DNA from: Polynucleobacter sp. AM-7D1
Lineage (GTDB): Bacteria; Pseudomonadota; Gammaproteobacteria; Burkholderiales; Burkholderiaceae
NCBI RefSeq assembly: GCF_018688455.1
Contig: NZ_CP061319.1
Span: 124,001 to 188,000, forward strand
DNA length: 64,000 nucleotides
Direction: 5' to 3'
This document shows, piece after piece, positions 38,565 through 48,377 of the stretch. A program made the position numbers and the translations under genes. The notes below the pieces were generated by a model. It was not told where the DNA came from, did not search any database, and saw only the letters and a program-made list of their open reading frames with translations. Numbering within the stretch: position 1 is the stretch's first letter; each line of letters opens with the position of its first letter.

Positions 38565-39479
38565 ATGATGAAGCAACGCACAATCGCCACCCCAATTAAA
38601 ACTGTGGGGATTGGCTTGCATTCAGGGCGTAAGGTGACTTTATCTATTAAACCTGCGCCGGTAAATTCGGGAATTCTATTTGTACGTGTAGACACCCCAG
38701 AGCAATCAGTCGTACCGGCAACTGCTCTGGCGGTTTGCGATACTCGCCTAGCATCAGTGATTCAAAAGGATGGAGTGCGCGTCTCTACGGTAGAGCATTT
38801 ACTCTCCGCTTGTGCAGGCCTGGGGCTTGATAATTTATTGATCGAGCTTGATGGCGAAGAAGTTCCCATCATGGATGGTAGTGCAGCCTCCTTTCTGTTC
38901 TTGATGGAATCAGCTGGTATTGCTGAGCAAGAAGCTCCTAGACAATTTGTGGTGATTAAAAAACCTATAGAGGTAAAGGAAGGCGACAAGCTCGCGCGCC
39001 TAGAACCTTTTTTTGGTTTTAAGTTGGATTTCACAATCGATTTTAAGCACCCAGCGGTCGACAAGACTGGTCAGCGCTTTGTAGTAGATTTTGCAGAACA
39101 TGCTTATCGAAGTGAGATTGGTCGTGCCCGTACTTTTGGCTTTGCTCATGAAGTTGAAGCATTGCGAGAAATGGGATTAGCGCGGGGTGGAAGTTTGGAT
39201 AATGCGATTGTGCTCGATGAGCATCGCATCCTGAATAACGAAGAATTGCGTTACGAAGACGAATTTGTTCGTCACAAAATTCTGGATGCGATTGGCGATC
39301 TATATTTAGTCGGACATCCAATAGTAGGATCTTACGTCGCTGAAAAATCAGGACATGCCTTAAATAATGCGCTTTTACGCAAGCTTTTGGAGGATCCAAG
39401 CGCTTATGAAATCAGTGGTTTTGCCGAAAATAAGGCTCCATCAGCTTATTCAAAAGAGAGTCAACCCCTCTTTTTCTAG
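38565..39479 (+). CDS. lpxC: UDP-3-O-acyl-N-acetylglucosamine deacetylase
   Basis: Zinc enzyme for the committed step of lipid A synthesis, target of deacetylase inhibitors. 304 residues: [14 protein letters not shown] at about 14-27, the zinc His in [29 protein letters not shown], and [18 protein letters not shown] with the second ligands. Either ATG of ATGATG at 38565/38568 could be used. Converges on the DciA-like gene with a one-base gap. Confidence 0.97.
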   Translation: MMKQRTIATPIKTVGIGLHSGRKVTLSIKPAPVNSGILFVRVDTPEQSVVPATALAVCDTRLASVIQKDGVRVSTVEHLLSACAGLGLDNLLIELDGEEVPIMDGSAASFLFLMESAGIAEQEAPRQFVVIKKPIEVKEGDKLARLEPFFGFKLDFTIDFKHPAVDKTGQRFVVDFAEHAYRSEIGRARTFGFAHEVEALREMGLARGGSLDNAIVLDEHRILNNEELRYEDEFVRHKILDAIGDLYLVGHPIVGSYVAEKSGHALNNALLRKLLEDPSAYEISGFAENKAPSAYSKESQPLFF

Positions 39480-39480
39480 G

Positions 39481-39984
39481 CTATTTAGGCTTGCTGTGAA
39501 GAAGACGTTCAACCGCCTTCCGCAGATCGGAATCCGGTGCCAACTTATCCAATAATGATTCCCAAGAAGCCCTTGCTACAGAGTTAAACCCTCTTGGCTT
39601 CTGACTTGCTTGATGCCCCTCACGAGGTTTAATCTCCCAGGTCGGTGGTGCCGGCTTGAGGCGTACCTTAATGCCGGTACAGACCACCCCTTTTTTAGCT
39701 AACTCATTGATTAAGCTAGGTAATATTTGCTGAAGACGGGTGGCAACACTTGCCCCGTTGACTAGCAAAAACAGTTCATCCTGACCGCCAGAACGCCATC
39801 CAGGCTCAATTTTGGGTGCCAAGTTATCTAAATCTAATTCAAACAGAGCAGCTTTGAGCGTAATTTTGAGTTTGGCCAGATCTTCTGTTTTAGCTAGGAT
39901 TCCGCCCAAACCTTCAGAGTCACGCAAATACTCTAGCCACTCATGGGCGGCTTTAGTGCGGACAGGTTTAGGGGCAAAGTTCAT
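39481..39984 (-). CDS. DUF721/DciA-like protein
   Basis: About 167 residues from the ATG at 39984 (an upstream TTG at 40014 would add ten residues; neither has a clear ribosome-binding site). The middle part (about 55-115, with LFLLVNGASVATRLQQILPSLINEL) resembles the DUF721/DciA family, whose best-known member loads the replicative helicase DnaB. The C-terminal tail is basic and low in conservation. Its place between lpxC and secA, divergent from secA, is where such a protein is found in related genomes. The DciA function is an inference. Confidence 0.65.
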   Translation of the reverse strand: MNFAPKPVRTKAAHEWLEYLRDSEGLGGILAKTEDLAKLKITLKAALFELDLDNLAPKIEPGWRSGGQDELFLLVNGASVATRLQQILPSLINELAKKGVVCTGIKVRLKPAPPTWEIKPREGHQASQKPRGFNSVARASWESLLDKLAPDSDLRKAVERLLHSKPK

Positions 39985-40038
39985 ATAAAAAGAGGGTGCG
40001 GGTGATAAACTCAAGGTCTTAATTTACTTCAATATCCC

Positions 40039-42804
40039 ATGGTAATCGGTCTTCTTAAAACCCTGGTCGGCAGTCGAAACGACCGCCTCTTAAAACAGTA
40101 TCGCAAAGTGGTTGCTAAGGTTGGTGCTTTCGAGCCTAGCCTGCAAGCTTTGGATGATGCCGCATTGCAAGCAAAAACTGCTGAGTTCAAGTCGCGTTTA
40201 GCTGCGGGCGAGTCATTAGATGATATTGCACCAGAGGCTTTTGCAGTAGTTCGTGAGGCCAGCTCACGGGTGATGAAAATGCGCCATTTTGATGCGCAGA
40301 TGATGGGTGGACTTGCATTACATCAAGGCAAGATTGCTGAGATGGGAACAGGTGAAGGTAAAACCTTAACTGCTACGCTTCCTGTGTACTTAAATGCCCT
40401 AACCGGTAAGGGCGTTCACGTCATTACAGTAAATGATTACTTGGCTCAGCGAGATGCTGAGTGGATGTCAACGCTCTACAACTTCTTGGGTATGAAGGTG
40501 GGCGTCAATCTGTCCCAGATGGATCACACGACTAAGCAAGAAGCGTATGCTGCTGATATCACCTACGGTACTAATAATGAGTTTGGTTTTGATTACCTCC
40601 GTGACAATATGGTGCAAGATTTAGGTCAACGTGTTCAGCGTGGCCTGGCTTATGCGATCGTTGATGAGGTTGACTCTATTCTGATTGATGAGGCGCGTAC
40701 CCCATTAATCATTTCTGGTCAGGCTGAAGATCACACTGATCTGTACATCAAGATTAATGCATTACCAACGTATTTAGAGCGTCAAATTGGTGAAGAAAAA
40801 GCCGATGGCACTGGTGTTGAAAAGGCAGGCGATTACTGGGTAGACGAAAAGTCCCAGCAGGTCTATTTAACAGAGCGTGGCCATGACAAAGCAGAAACTG
40901 TTTTAGTTGAGTTGGGCGCTTTAAATGATGGCGATTCTTTGTACTCCCCACAAAATATTACTTTGATGCATCACGTGTACGCAGCATTACGCGCACACTC
41001 TTTGTATCACCGTGACCAACATTATGTTGTCCAAAATAAGGAAGTCATCATTGTTGATGAGTTCACTGGCCGCTTAATGCAGGGTCGTCGCTGGTCTGAT
41101 GGCTTGCATCAAGCAGTTGAAGCTAAAGAGGGCGTTCCGATTCAGAATGAGAATCAAACGCTAGCCACAATTACTTTCCAGAATTACTTCCGTATGTACG
41201 GCAAGTTGGCCGGTATGACTGGTACTGCTGATACAGAGGCATATGAGTTCAAGGAAATTTATAACCTTGAGACAGTGGTGATTCCGCCAAACCGTATTAG
41301 TCAAAGAAAAGATCGCCAAGATCAGATCTACAAGACATCGCGAGAGCGCTACGATGCAGTGATCAAAGATATTGAGGATTGTTATGAGCGTGGCCAACCT
41401 GTATTAGTTGGAACGACTTCAATCGAAAACTCAGAGTTAATCGCAGGCCTACTGAGTCAGCGTAAGTTACCGCATCAAGTTCTGAATGCGAAGCAACATG
41501 CTCGGGAAGCGGAGATCATTGCTCAAGCCGGTAGACCAAAGATGATCACCATTGCTACCAATATGGCTGGTCGTGGAACGGATATTGTTTTGGGTGGAAA
41601 CGTTGGCAAGCAATCTTCTTTGATTGAAGCAGATGCCGCGCTTTCAGATGCGGAAAAAGCCGCCAAGATTAAGATTCTGCAAGATGAATGGCAAAGTTTG
41701 CACGATCAAGTTTTAGCAGCGGGTGGTTTGCATATTATTGGTACAGAGCGTCATGAGAGTCGACGTATTGATAATCAGCTGCGCGGTCGTGCTGGTCGTC
41801 AAGGTGACTCAGGCTCTTCCCGTTTTTACCTTTCTTTGGACGATGCACTTCTGCGTATTTTTGCTGGAGAACGTCTACGCGCTGTGATGGATCGTCTCAA
41901 AATGCCAGACGGTGAGCCAATTGAAGCAGGTATGGTGACTCGCTCGATTGAGTCTGCCCAGCGTAAGGTTGAAGGCCGTAACTTTGATATTCGTAAACAG
42001 TTGTTGGAGTATGACGACGTTGCTAATGATCAGCGTAAAGAAACCTATCGCCTTAGAAATGAAGTATTGGAAAGCGCCGATGTTGGTGATCTGATTGCCA
42101 ATTTACGTGAAGATGTATTGCGTGGCGTTTGTGCGATTTATGTTCCATTGGAATCCATGGAAGAGCAGTGGGACTTAGTTGGCCTGGAGAATGTATTGGC
42201 TAGCGATTGGGGCTTAACTGTCGACCTGAAAAATTGGGTTGAAAATGCGGAATCTATGGACGATGAGCAAATCGTTGATCGCGTTCTAGAGGCGGCAAAA
42301 GAGTCATATGATGCAAAAGTGGAGCTTTCTGGACGCCCATCTTTTGCTGGATTTGAGCGCTCTGTTTTACTCTACAGCTTAGATACCCATTGGCGCGAGC
42401 ATTTGGCTGCCTTGGATCATTTACGTCAAGGCATCCATTTACGTGGCTATGCTCAAAAAGATCCAAAACAAGAATATCGCCGCGAAGCATTCGAGCTGTA
42501 TGGTGAGCTGCTCAATGTCATTAAGAATGACGTTGTAAAAAACATCATGACAGTCCAAATTCGTAGTGCAAGTGAGTTAGATGAAGCCTCTGAGTCAATG
42601 AATGAGGACTTGGCTAAACTCTCAGACGTACAGTACCAGCATGCTGATGCAGATCTTGAGGTGGCGGGGTCAACTGGCGATCGTGGCGCAGCAATTGAAA
42701 TAGTTCCAGCACCCATTCGAAGTGGCCCTAAGGTTGGGCGCAATGACCCTTGCACCTGCGGTAGTGGCAAGAAATACAAGAACTGCTGCGGCGCATTAGG
42801 CTAA
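40039..42804 (+). CDS. secA: Protein translocase ATPase SecA
   Basis: Motor of Sec-dependent export. 921 residues: Walker [10 protein letters not shown] at about 102-110, the DEAD-like [20 protein letters not shown], preprotein-binding domain, [15 protein letters not shown], and [20 protein letters not shown]. The C-terminal zinc-binding tail [13 protein letters not shown] is intact, so SecB-type targeting is possible. About 55 bases separate it from the DciA-like ATG on the other strand. A hairpin lies downstream. Confidence 0.98.
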   Translation: MVIGLLKTLVGSRNDRLLKQYRKVVAKVGAFEPSLQALDDAALQAKTAEFKSRLAAGESLDDIAPEAFAVVREASSRVMKMRHFDAQMMGGLALHQGKIAEMGTGEGKTLTATLPVYLNALTGKGVHVITVNDYLAQRDAEWMSTLYNFLGMKVGVNLSQMDHTTKQEAYAADITYGTNNEFGFDYLRDNMVQDLGQRVQRGLAYAIVDEVDSILIDEARTPLIISGQAEDHTDLYIKINALPTYLERQIGEEKADGTGVEKAGDYWVDEKSQQVYLTERGHDKAETVLVELGALNDGDSLYSPQNITLMHHVYAALRAHSLYHRDQHYVVQNKEVIIVDEFTGRLMQGRRWSDGLHQAVEAKEGVPIQNENQTLATITFQNYFRMYGKLAGMTGTADTEAYEFKEIYNLETVVIPPNRISQRKDRQDQIYKTSRERYDAVIKDIEDCYERGQPVLVGTTSIENSELIAGLLSQRKLPHQVLNAKQHAREAEIIAQAGRPKMITIATNMAGRGTDIVLGGNVGKQSSLIEADAALSDAEKAAKIKILQDEWQSLHDQVLAAGGLHIIGTERHESRRIDNQLRGRAGRQGDSGSSRFYLSLDDALLRIFAGERLRAVMDRLKMPDGEPIEAGMVTRSIESAQRKVEGRNFDIRKQLLEYDDVANDQRKETYRLRNEVLESADVGDLIANLREDVLRGVCAIYVPLESMEEQWDLVGLENVLASDWGLTVDLKNWVENAESMDDEQIVDRVLEAAKESYDAKVELSGRPSFAGFERSVLLYSLDTHWREHLAALDHLRQGIHLRGYAQKDPKQEYRREAFELYGELLNVIKNDVVKNIMTVQIRSASELDEASESMNEDLAKLSDVQYQHADADLEVAGSTGDRGAAIEIVPAPIRSGPKVGRNDPCTCGSGKKYKNCCGALG

Positions 42805-42810
42805 ATAGCG

Positions 42811-42841
42811 TTTAAAAAGAGCTGCCATAGCCGGCAGCTCT
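42811..42841 (-). terminator. Minus-strand-oriented terminator-like hairpin after secA
   Basis: AGAGCTGCC (42818-42826) and GGCAGCTCT (42833-42841) form a nine-base stem with a six-base loop. The A-run lies on the 5' plus-strand side, so a T-run follows the stem only on the minus strand. Its orientation fits termination of antisense transcription entering secA; on the plus strand it could still stabilise the secA mRNA end. Confidence 0.55.
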
Positions 42842-42869
42842 GCAGTGCCTCATCTACAATTGTCAGATC

Positions 42870-44105
42870 ATGACAGTCAACTTACCACTCCCCCAAAAAG
42901 ACCAACTAAAGCCTGTGAAGGGTTTTCAGATGGGCATCGCCGAAGCTGGAATCAAGAAGGCTAATCGCAAAGACTTATTGGTGATGACTTTGGTGCCTGG
43001 CTCTCAGGTTGCCGGTGTTTTTACTTTAAATCGATTTTGTGCTGCTCCAGTTCAAGTTTGTAAAGAGCATTTAGCCCTGGATGGTGTAAAGGGTGAGATT
43101 CGTGCTTTGGTGGTGAATACAGGTAATGCGAATGCGGGAACTGGTGAGAGGGGCATGAAGGATGCCCTATCCACTTGTGCCGAATTAGCAAAAGAACTTA
43201 AGCTCAATCCAGAACAAATTTTGCCGTTTTCAACTGGTGTGATTCTGGAACCACTGCCGATCGACAGATTAATTGCTGGATTGCCTAAAGCAGTTGCTAG
43301 CCTAGGCGAAGACCATTGGCTTGATGCTGCAGAAGCCATCATGACGACAGATACTCAGCCTAAAGCTGCGTCCATGACGGTAGAAACTCCATCTGGACTG
43401 GTGACCATTACCGGTATTTGTAAGGGTGCCGGCATGATTCATCCTAATATGGCAACGATGTTGGGGTTTATTGCAACTGATGCTGGTTTTGCTCCAGGCC
43501 TGCTTAATCAACTGACGCGTGAGATTGCCGATCTTTCATTTAACGCGATCACGATTGATGGCGATACCTCAACTAATGATTCTTTCATCATCATGGCGAC
43601 TGGCCAGTCAGCGCTACAGATTCAATCAACTAGTGATGCTAGTTATAACTTAGTTCGAGCCGCATTAATCGATCTCGCCCGTAAGCTTGCTCAAATGATT
43701 GTGAGGGATGGTGAAGGAGCAACTAAATTTATTACGATTGATGTGCAGGGCGGTAAGACGGAGGAGGAGTGCCGTTTAGTAGCAGAGGCTGTAGCCCATT
43801 CACCATTAGTAAAGACAGCTTTCTTTGCAAGTGACCCCAATCTAGGTCGCATTCTCGCGGCGATTGGTTACGCTGGAATCACTGACCTCGACGTGAACCA
43901 AGTGCAAATGTGGCTTGGGGATGTTTGGGTTGCTAAGAATGGTGGCCGACATCCTGATTACCAAGAAGCTGATGGTCAGAGAGTTATGCAGGCTGAAGAA
44001 ATTACCGTCAAGATTGACTTGGGTCGTGGATCGGCACAGCAGACGATGTGGACTTGTGATTTGTCACATGACTACGTTTCCATTAATGCTGATTACCGCT
44101 CATAG
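42870..44105 (+). CDS. argJ: Bifunctional glutamate N-acetyltransferase / amino-acid acetyltransferase
   Basis: Recycles the acetyl group between N-acetylornithine and glutamate in arginine synthesis, and may also make N-acetylglutamate. 411 residues, self-cleaving: the alpha/beta processing site lies at the Thr in [10 protein letters not shown] (about 194-203), the new N-terminal nucleophile of the beta chain. Other conserved pieces are [24 protein letters not shown] and [11 protein letters not shown]. The DUF815 gene follows after 11 bases. Confidence 0.96.
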   Translation: MTVNLPLPQKDQLKPVKGFQMGIAEAGIKKANRKDLLVMTLVPGSQVAGVFTLNRFCAAPVQVCKEHLALDGVKGEIRALVVNTGNANAGTGERGMKDALSTCAELAKELKLNPEQILPFSTGVILEPLPIDRLIAGLPKAVASLGEDHWLDAAEAIMTTDTQPKAASMTVETPSGLVTITGICKGAGMIHPNMATMLGFIATDAGFAPGLLNQLTREIADLSFNAITIDGDTSTNDSFIIMATGQSALQIQSTSDASYNLVRAALIDLARKLAQMIVRDGEGATKFITIDVQGGKTEEECRLVAEAVAHSPLVKTAFFASDPNLGRILAAIGYAGITDLDVNQVQMWLGDVWVAKNGGRHPDYQEADGQRVMQAEEITVKIDLGRGSAQQTMWTCDLSHDYVSINADYRS

Positions 44106-44116
44106 GAATTCGTGAA

Positions 44117-44977
44117 ATGAATGAAAAATTGGAGCAACTCCTCAGTCATCTCGAAACGTTTTTGCCTAAAGTATTGACGGAAGAGCAGTGGAAATCTTCA
44201 ACTGCTTTTAGGTGGCGTCGTCGCGATAGCGTCTTCGGAAGCATTGGTTTTTTGCAGCCAGTCAAGCATGTTTCAGATATCACCTTTGAGGATCTAAAAA
44301 ATATCGATCGTCAACGTGATGCGATTCATGACAATACTAAAAACTTTATTCAGGGCAAGCCTGCTAATAATATTTTGCTAACGGGTGCGCGTGGAACAGG
44401 AAAGTCCTCACTCATTAAAGCAAGCTTGCATGAGTTTGCTAGTCAAGGATTGCGTTTGGTCGAGGTAGAAAAAGAGCATTTGGCAGACTTGGCTGACATT
44501 ACAGATTTATTGGCTGAGCGTCCAGAGCGCTTTATTATTTTTTGTGATGACCTCTCATTTGAAGATGGGGAATCTGGCTACAAGGCTATGAAGTCTGCTT
44601 TGGATGGCTCTGTATCAGCACAAGTCGACAATATTTTGATTTATGCAACCTCTAATCGACGTCACCTCTTGCCTGAGTATATGAAGGACAACGAAGGTTA
44701 CGTTCATGGGGATGATGGAGAAATTCATCCGGGTGAAGTGGTTGAGGAAAAGATTTCGCTCTCAGAGCGTTTTGGTTTATGGCTTTCTTTCTATCCGCCA
44801 AAGCAAGATGAGTATCTAGAAATTGTTGCCCATTGGTTGCGCCATTTTGGTTTAAGTGACGCGCAGATTGAGGGTGCTAGAGCTGAAGCATTGGTTTGGG
44901 CATTAGAGCGAGGTTCGCGTTCTGGTCGTGTTGCTTGGCAGTTTGCTAAGCATTGGGCTGGCTCGCACGCGGCTTAA
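44117..44977 (+). CDS. DUF815 family AAA+-like ATPase, function unknown
   Basis: 286-residue P-loop ATPase: Walker A TGARGTGKSS at about 89-98, Walker B-like FIIFCDDLSFE near 140, a sensor-like YATSNRRHLLPEYMKDN, and a C-terminal helical part. This matches DUF815, a widespread family without an established role. It sits between argJ and mutT, seven bases before the mutT ATG; synteny alone does not explain it. Confidence 0.85.
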   Translation: MNEKLEQLLSHLETFLPKVLTEEQWKSSTAFRWRRRDSVFGSIGFLQPVKHVSDITFEDLKNIDRQRDAIHDNTKNFIQGKPANNILLTGARGTGKSSLIKASLHEFASQGLRLVEVEKEHLADLADITDLLAERPERFIIFCDDLSFEDGESGYKAMKSALDGSVSAQVDNILIYATSNRRHLLPEYMKDNEGYVHGDDGEIHPGEVVEEKISLSERFGLWLSFYPPKQDEYLEIVAHWLRHFGLSDAQIEGARAEALVWALERGSRSGRVAWQFAKHWAGSHAA

Positions 44978-44984
44978 TCATTCC

Positions 44985-45401
44985 ATGAGTGACTCTAACC
45001 GCCCTGTGACGGAAGTCGCTGCTGGGATTCTATTAGACGCAGAAGGACGCTATCTTTTGGGTCAGCGTCCAGAAGGCAAGCCTTATGCTGGCTATTGGGA
45101 AGTTCCCGGTGGAAAAATTGAATCCGGTGAATCTGTATTCGCAGCACTCAAGCGTGAATTACAAGAAGAGCTCGGGATTGATATTGAGTCTAGCGAAGAG
45201 TTGGTTGTCTTGGAACATGACTATCCACATGCTTATGTTCGTTTGCATGTCAGCATTATTCGAAAATGGAGCGGAACACCTAAGGGGTGTGAAGGTCAAG
45301 CGCTGTCTTGGCAACTAGTTAGCGATACGCTTCCGACCGTAGAGCCTTTATTACCGGCTGCCTGGCCCATGCTGGAAAAGTTAAAGCTACTAAAGACTTA
45401 G
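44985..45401 (+). CDS. mutT: MutT/NUDIX hydrolase (8-oxo-dGTP diphosphatase)
   Basis: Probably sanitises the nucleotide pool by hydrolysing 8-oxo-dGTP. From the ATG at 44985 it has 138 residues; the longer frame from 44928 lies inside the DUF815 gene. The Nudix box spans about 43-65 (GKIESGESVFAALKRELQEELGI) with the full GX5EX7REUXEEXGU pattern. The stop shares four bases (TTAG) with the convergent zapD stop. Size and neighbourhood favour MutT over other Nudix enzymes. Confidence 0.87.
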   Translation: MSDSNRPVTEVAAGILLDAEGRYLLGQRPEGKPYAGYWEVPGGKIESGESVFAALKRELQEELGIDIESSEELVVLEHDYPHAYVRLHVSIIRKWSGTPKGCEGQALSWQLVSDTLPTVEPLLPAAWPMLEKLKLLKT

Positions 45402-46150
45402 AGCTGGCAGAGGGTCAGTCTAAAAGATACATCCTCATTCAGGATCCGAGGTTTTTTATCTTGATCAATTTTCAGAAAGCGAATCGATAAAAGATATTTA
45501 TTGGCGCTGATTTCTGAAAAGAGGCTGTCATCTTCTACAGCGATGCGCATCAATTGATAAACCTTACCAGAAGGTGCTTGTTGATATGCGCCTTGATGTG
45601 CAACAACATCTTTTGTTTCTCCAGATTGACGGAGCAATCTTAAGAAAATTTGGCAAGCTTCATGCCATGGCAAAAGTGGGTCAATATATTTTTCTAATAA
45701 CTCCCTGCGCTGAGTCGAGGGGGTATTTTTCCAGGCATGGTAACTTGGCAAATCAATCGGACTTGTTCCACCTGGAATATTTAATCGAGTACGAATAGCA
45801 TTTAGCCATTCACTCTCAGTAATTGCAGAATTAGGCTTACCCATCGATTGATTGATATTCAGTGCAGCTTTATCAATCTCTGAAAGCGTTTGCGTTAACG
45901 CTTCTTGATCTACCTTTTGCGAAGACTTTAAACCATTTAGAGCATATTTTTGACGCTCAAATTCTTTTAGCAATAAGGATTTGATATCACCTCGTGAACC
46001 AATATCGCCCAAGTCAAACAACATCGCAATTGCATTGTGATGTAGCTCTGGATCATCAGAACGGAGGAAGTGATTGAAGCGGGCGAACAAATACTCCAGC
46101 CGAAGCATGCTTCGAACTAATTCATTGAAAGGGTATTCGTAGACAATCAC
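45398..46150 (-). CDS. zapD: Cell division protein ZapD
   Basis: Z-ring-associated protein that bundles FtsZ filaments (formerly YacF, DUF1342). 250 residues; the N-terminus MIVYEYPFNELVRSMLRLEYLFAR matches the family, and the rest is alpha-helical followed by a beta-rich end. It lies downstream of coaE with about 36 bases between. The small zinc-finger gene yacG often found next to zapD is not present between zapD and mutT. Confidence 0.92.
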   Translation of the reverse strand: MIVYEYPFNELVRSMLRLEYLFARFNHFLRSDDPELHHNAIAMLFDLGDIGSRGDIKSLLLKEFERQKYALNGLKSSQKVDQEALTQTLSEIDKAALNINQSMGKPNSAITESEWLNAIRTRLNIPGGTSPIDLPSYHAWKNTPSTQRRELLEKYIDPLLPWHEACQIFLRLLRQSGETKDVVAHQGAYQQAPSGKVYQLMRIAVEDDSLFSEISANKYLLSIRFLKIDQDKKPRILNEDVSFRLTLCQL

Positions 46151-46186
46151 AAGCCTATATTCTATGATGAACTTAGAGGCTTCTTC

Positions 46187-46849
46187 TTAAATTTTGAGCA
46201 ATTCTTGGTGCAACCTCAGAACCTCTGATTTGAGCTCATCTAGACTGCCTTGATTTTCAATAACGGCGTTAGCTGCTGCTAGACGGACTTTGCGGCTTGT
46301 TTGCGCTTTGAGAATATTCTCCACGTCTAAGCGGGTCATATTGCTGCGGTGCATCACTCTTTGGATTTGGGTCTCTTCTGGACAATCAACTACGATGAGG
46401 TAGTCAATCAGATTTACCCAAGATCCAGACTCAATGAGCAGTGGGACTACAAAAACAAGATAGGGAGCTCCAGATTTGGCCAACCCAAATGCTTGTTTGG
46501 CGGTTTCTTGCTGAATTAAGGGGTGGGTTAATTTCTCTAAAGCTTGACGGGCATTTGAATCTGCAAAGACTAGGGCCCGCATTTTGGGTCGATCCAGGGC
46601 TCCCTGGGGGTCTATGAAGTCAGCCCCAAATTCTTTGGTAATCAATGGAATCGCTTTTCCGCCGGGCGCAGTAATTTGATGGGAAATCAAGTCTGTATCA
46701 ATCACCCCGGCCCCAAGCTTACCTAGTAAATCGCTCACTGCCGTCTTGCCAGAACCAATGCCGCCAGTTAAGCCAATTAATGGAATTTCACCCTTTAAGG
46801 CTTTTAGATCGGCTTGGGCAGAATCAAAGTTGGAATGAGTTGAGGCCAT
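46187..46849 (-). CDS. coaE: Dephospho-CoA kinase
   Basis: Last step of coenzyme A synthesis. 220 residues; P-loop GLTGGIGSGKTAVSD at about 26-40 after a 20-residue N-terminal extension, the acceptor-binding DTDLISHQIT, and the lid region with HRSNMTRLD. An alternative later start would trim the extension; the first ATG overlaps pilD by 46 bases. Confidence 0.95.
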   Translation of the reverse strand: MASTHSNFDSAQADLKALKGEIPLIGLTGGIGSGKTAVSDLLGKLGAGVIDTDLISHQITAPGGKAIPLITKEFGADFIDPQGALDRPKMRALVFADSNARQALEKLTHPLIQQETAKQAFGLAKSGAPYLVFVVPLLIESGSWVNLIDYLIVVDCPEETQIQRVMHRSNMTRLDVENILKAQTSRKVRLAAANAVIENQGSLDELKSEVLRLHQELLKI

Positions 46850-47304
46850 AACAGCTCAATGATGCCAGCAATAACTAAAAAAGGGCCAAAAGGAAAGGCT
46901 TGCTGCAAATGATGTCCGCGTAACTGAAGCCAGACGAGGCCGCCGACAATTCCAGTGGCAGAGGCAATAAGGAGAATGCTAGGCAGAGCACCCCAGCCCA
47001 ACCAGCCACCCAGCGCTGCTAAGAGTTTGGCATCACCCATGCCAATTCCATTGCGGTTTTTCAGAAGACGATAGCCAGCATTTAATGCCCAAAGTGAGGC
47101 ATATCCTAGAAGCGCTCCGATAAATGCCGAGCTTAGGGTAGTAAGACGAAGGTCTGAGATTAAGTTAAAAGTAATACCTAAAAAAATTAAGGGCAATGTA
47201 ATGGCATTCGGTAGACGCAAGGTCCGCCAATCAATATAGGCCAAGTAAAGCAAAGCCAGTACTAATAGGGATTTAACTATCCAGATGCTTGCCATGGGAT
47301 CCAC
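46804..47304 (-). CDS. pilD: Short prepilin peptidase (A24 domain only)
   Basis: Membrane aspartyl protease that trims type IV prepilin-like leaders. Only 166 residues versus about 290 for full PilD: the N-terminal cytoplasmic N-methyltransferase domain with its Cys pairs is missing. The two catalytic aspartates are present, in YIDWRTLRLPN (about D25) and GMGDAKLLAALGGWLGWG (about D91), with about six membrane spans. The frame opens with GTG at 47304 (TAGTG overlap with pilC); an ATG at 47295 is also possible. It may act on the substrates of the adjacent pilC/pilB genes. Confidence 0.82.
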   Translation of the reverse strand: MDPMASIWIVKSLLVLALLYLAYIDWRTLRLPNAITLPLIFLGITFNLISDLRLTTLSSAFIGALLGYASLWALNAGYRLLKNRNGIGMGDAKLLAALGGWLGWGALPSILLIASATGIVGGLVWLQLRGHHLQQAFPFGPFLVIAGIIELLWPQLIPTLILPKPI

Positions 47305-48377
47305 TAAACAATTTGCCCTAAATTAAAGATGGGTAAATAAAGGATTATGACCAAACTGCCAATAATGGCACCAACAAAAAGAATAAGTGCTGGTTCCAAG
47401 CTTTGGCTGAGTGCATTGAGTTGGCTGCTCAGCTGAGCTCCTAATGAAGTGGCACGCTTATTAAGCATCTCGGCTAATGCGCCACTTTCAGCCCCGATAT
47501 GAAGTAGTAGCAATGTCTCTATATCTAGAAGTCGTGATTTAGGGTCTGCTCTTTTGAGCGATTCCCCCAATGGCCAGCCACGAGTGAGATGTTTAAATAT
47601 CTCGGCACTAAAGTCATGGCTCACCCAATGATTTGAAGATTGTGCGGTCACTCTCAGGGCATCCGGAAGTGGTAAACCAGTTTCCAGCAAATGCCCTAGG
47701 GTTCGACACCAATGACTGAGTGTTGCGAGCCTAAATAGATTACCAAAAAATGGCGTGCGTAATAAGAGAGCATCACAATATTTTTGGAGAGTGCTTGATT
47801 TGAGCCAGGAGTAGATAAAGCCTGCGGTTATTACGAGCGCGCTGAGTAATATTTCCAGAAAGTAATTTTGGATCTCTGTGGAAATAGAAATCAGAATTTT
47901 GGATGGTGCCGGTAGCTCAGCCTGAAAGTTCGCAAAGACCTCCTTAAATACAGGTACAACCCAAATCATCATCACCAGCACCAATAGGAAGGAGGTGGCG
48001 AGTGTAATTACAGGATAAGTCAGAGACTGCTGAACTTTTCTTCTCAGCTCAATCTGAGCTTCTAGTTGCTGTGAAATTGTCCTGAGTGCCAAGCTGAGAT
48101 CACCTGTTCTCTCGCTGACTCTAATGAGATTAAAAAACTCTGGAGAAAATTTGCCATCTTGTGCACTTAAGCAAAAAGAAAAGCTATTGCCTTTCTGAAG
48201 TAGGGTGCGGATATTCTCTAGCCAAATTTGCCAAGATGCAGGTGCGGACTGAATCAATAGCTGTATGGCATTGAGTAAGGGAAGACCAGCCTGAAGAAGT
48301 GCGAGCATCTGTTGTGCAAAATGCAGTTGTTCAGATTGGCTGAGTTTTCTAGTTAAAAGTTTTTGCACTAATGCCAA
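47304..48377 (-). CDS. pilC: Type IV pilus / type II secretion inner-membrane protein (PilC/GspF)
   Basis: Polytopic platform protein for pilus or pseudopilus assembly. 357 residues, with two repeated cytoplasmic T2SSF domains, each starting with a helical bundle (FAQQMLALLQAGLPLLNAI and LSHWCRTLGHLLETGLPLPDAL), and membrane spans near 120-140, 170-190 and 325-350. The longest frame starts with TTG at 48377, overlapping pilB by ten bases; a GTG at 48368 in TAGTG is an alternative. Shorter than canonical PilC (about 400). Confidence 0.85.
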   Translation of the reverse strand: MALVQKLLTRKLSQSEQLHFAQQMLALLQAGLPLLNAIQLLIQSAPASWQIWLENIRTLLQKGNSFSFCLSAQDGKFSPEFFNLIRVSERTGDLSLALRTISQQLEAQIELRRKVQQSLTYPVITLATSFLLVLVMMIWVVPVFKEVFANFQAELPAPSKILISISTEIQNYFLEILLSALVITAGFIYSWLKSSTLQKYCDALLLRTPFFGNLFRLATLSHWCRTLGHLLETGLPLPDALRVTAQSSNHWVSHDFSAEIFKHLTRGWPLGESLKRADPKSRLLDIETLLLLHIGAESGALAEMLNKRATSLGAQLSSQLNALSQSLEPALILFVGAIIGSLVIILYLPIFNLGQIV

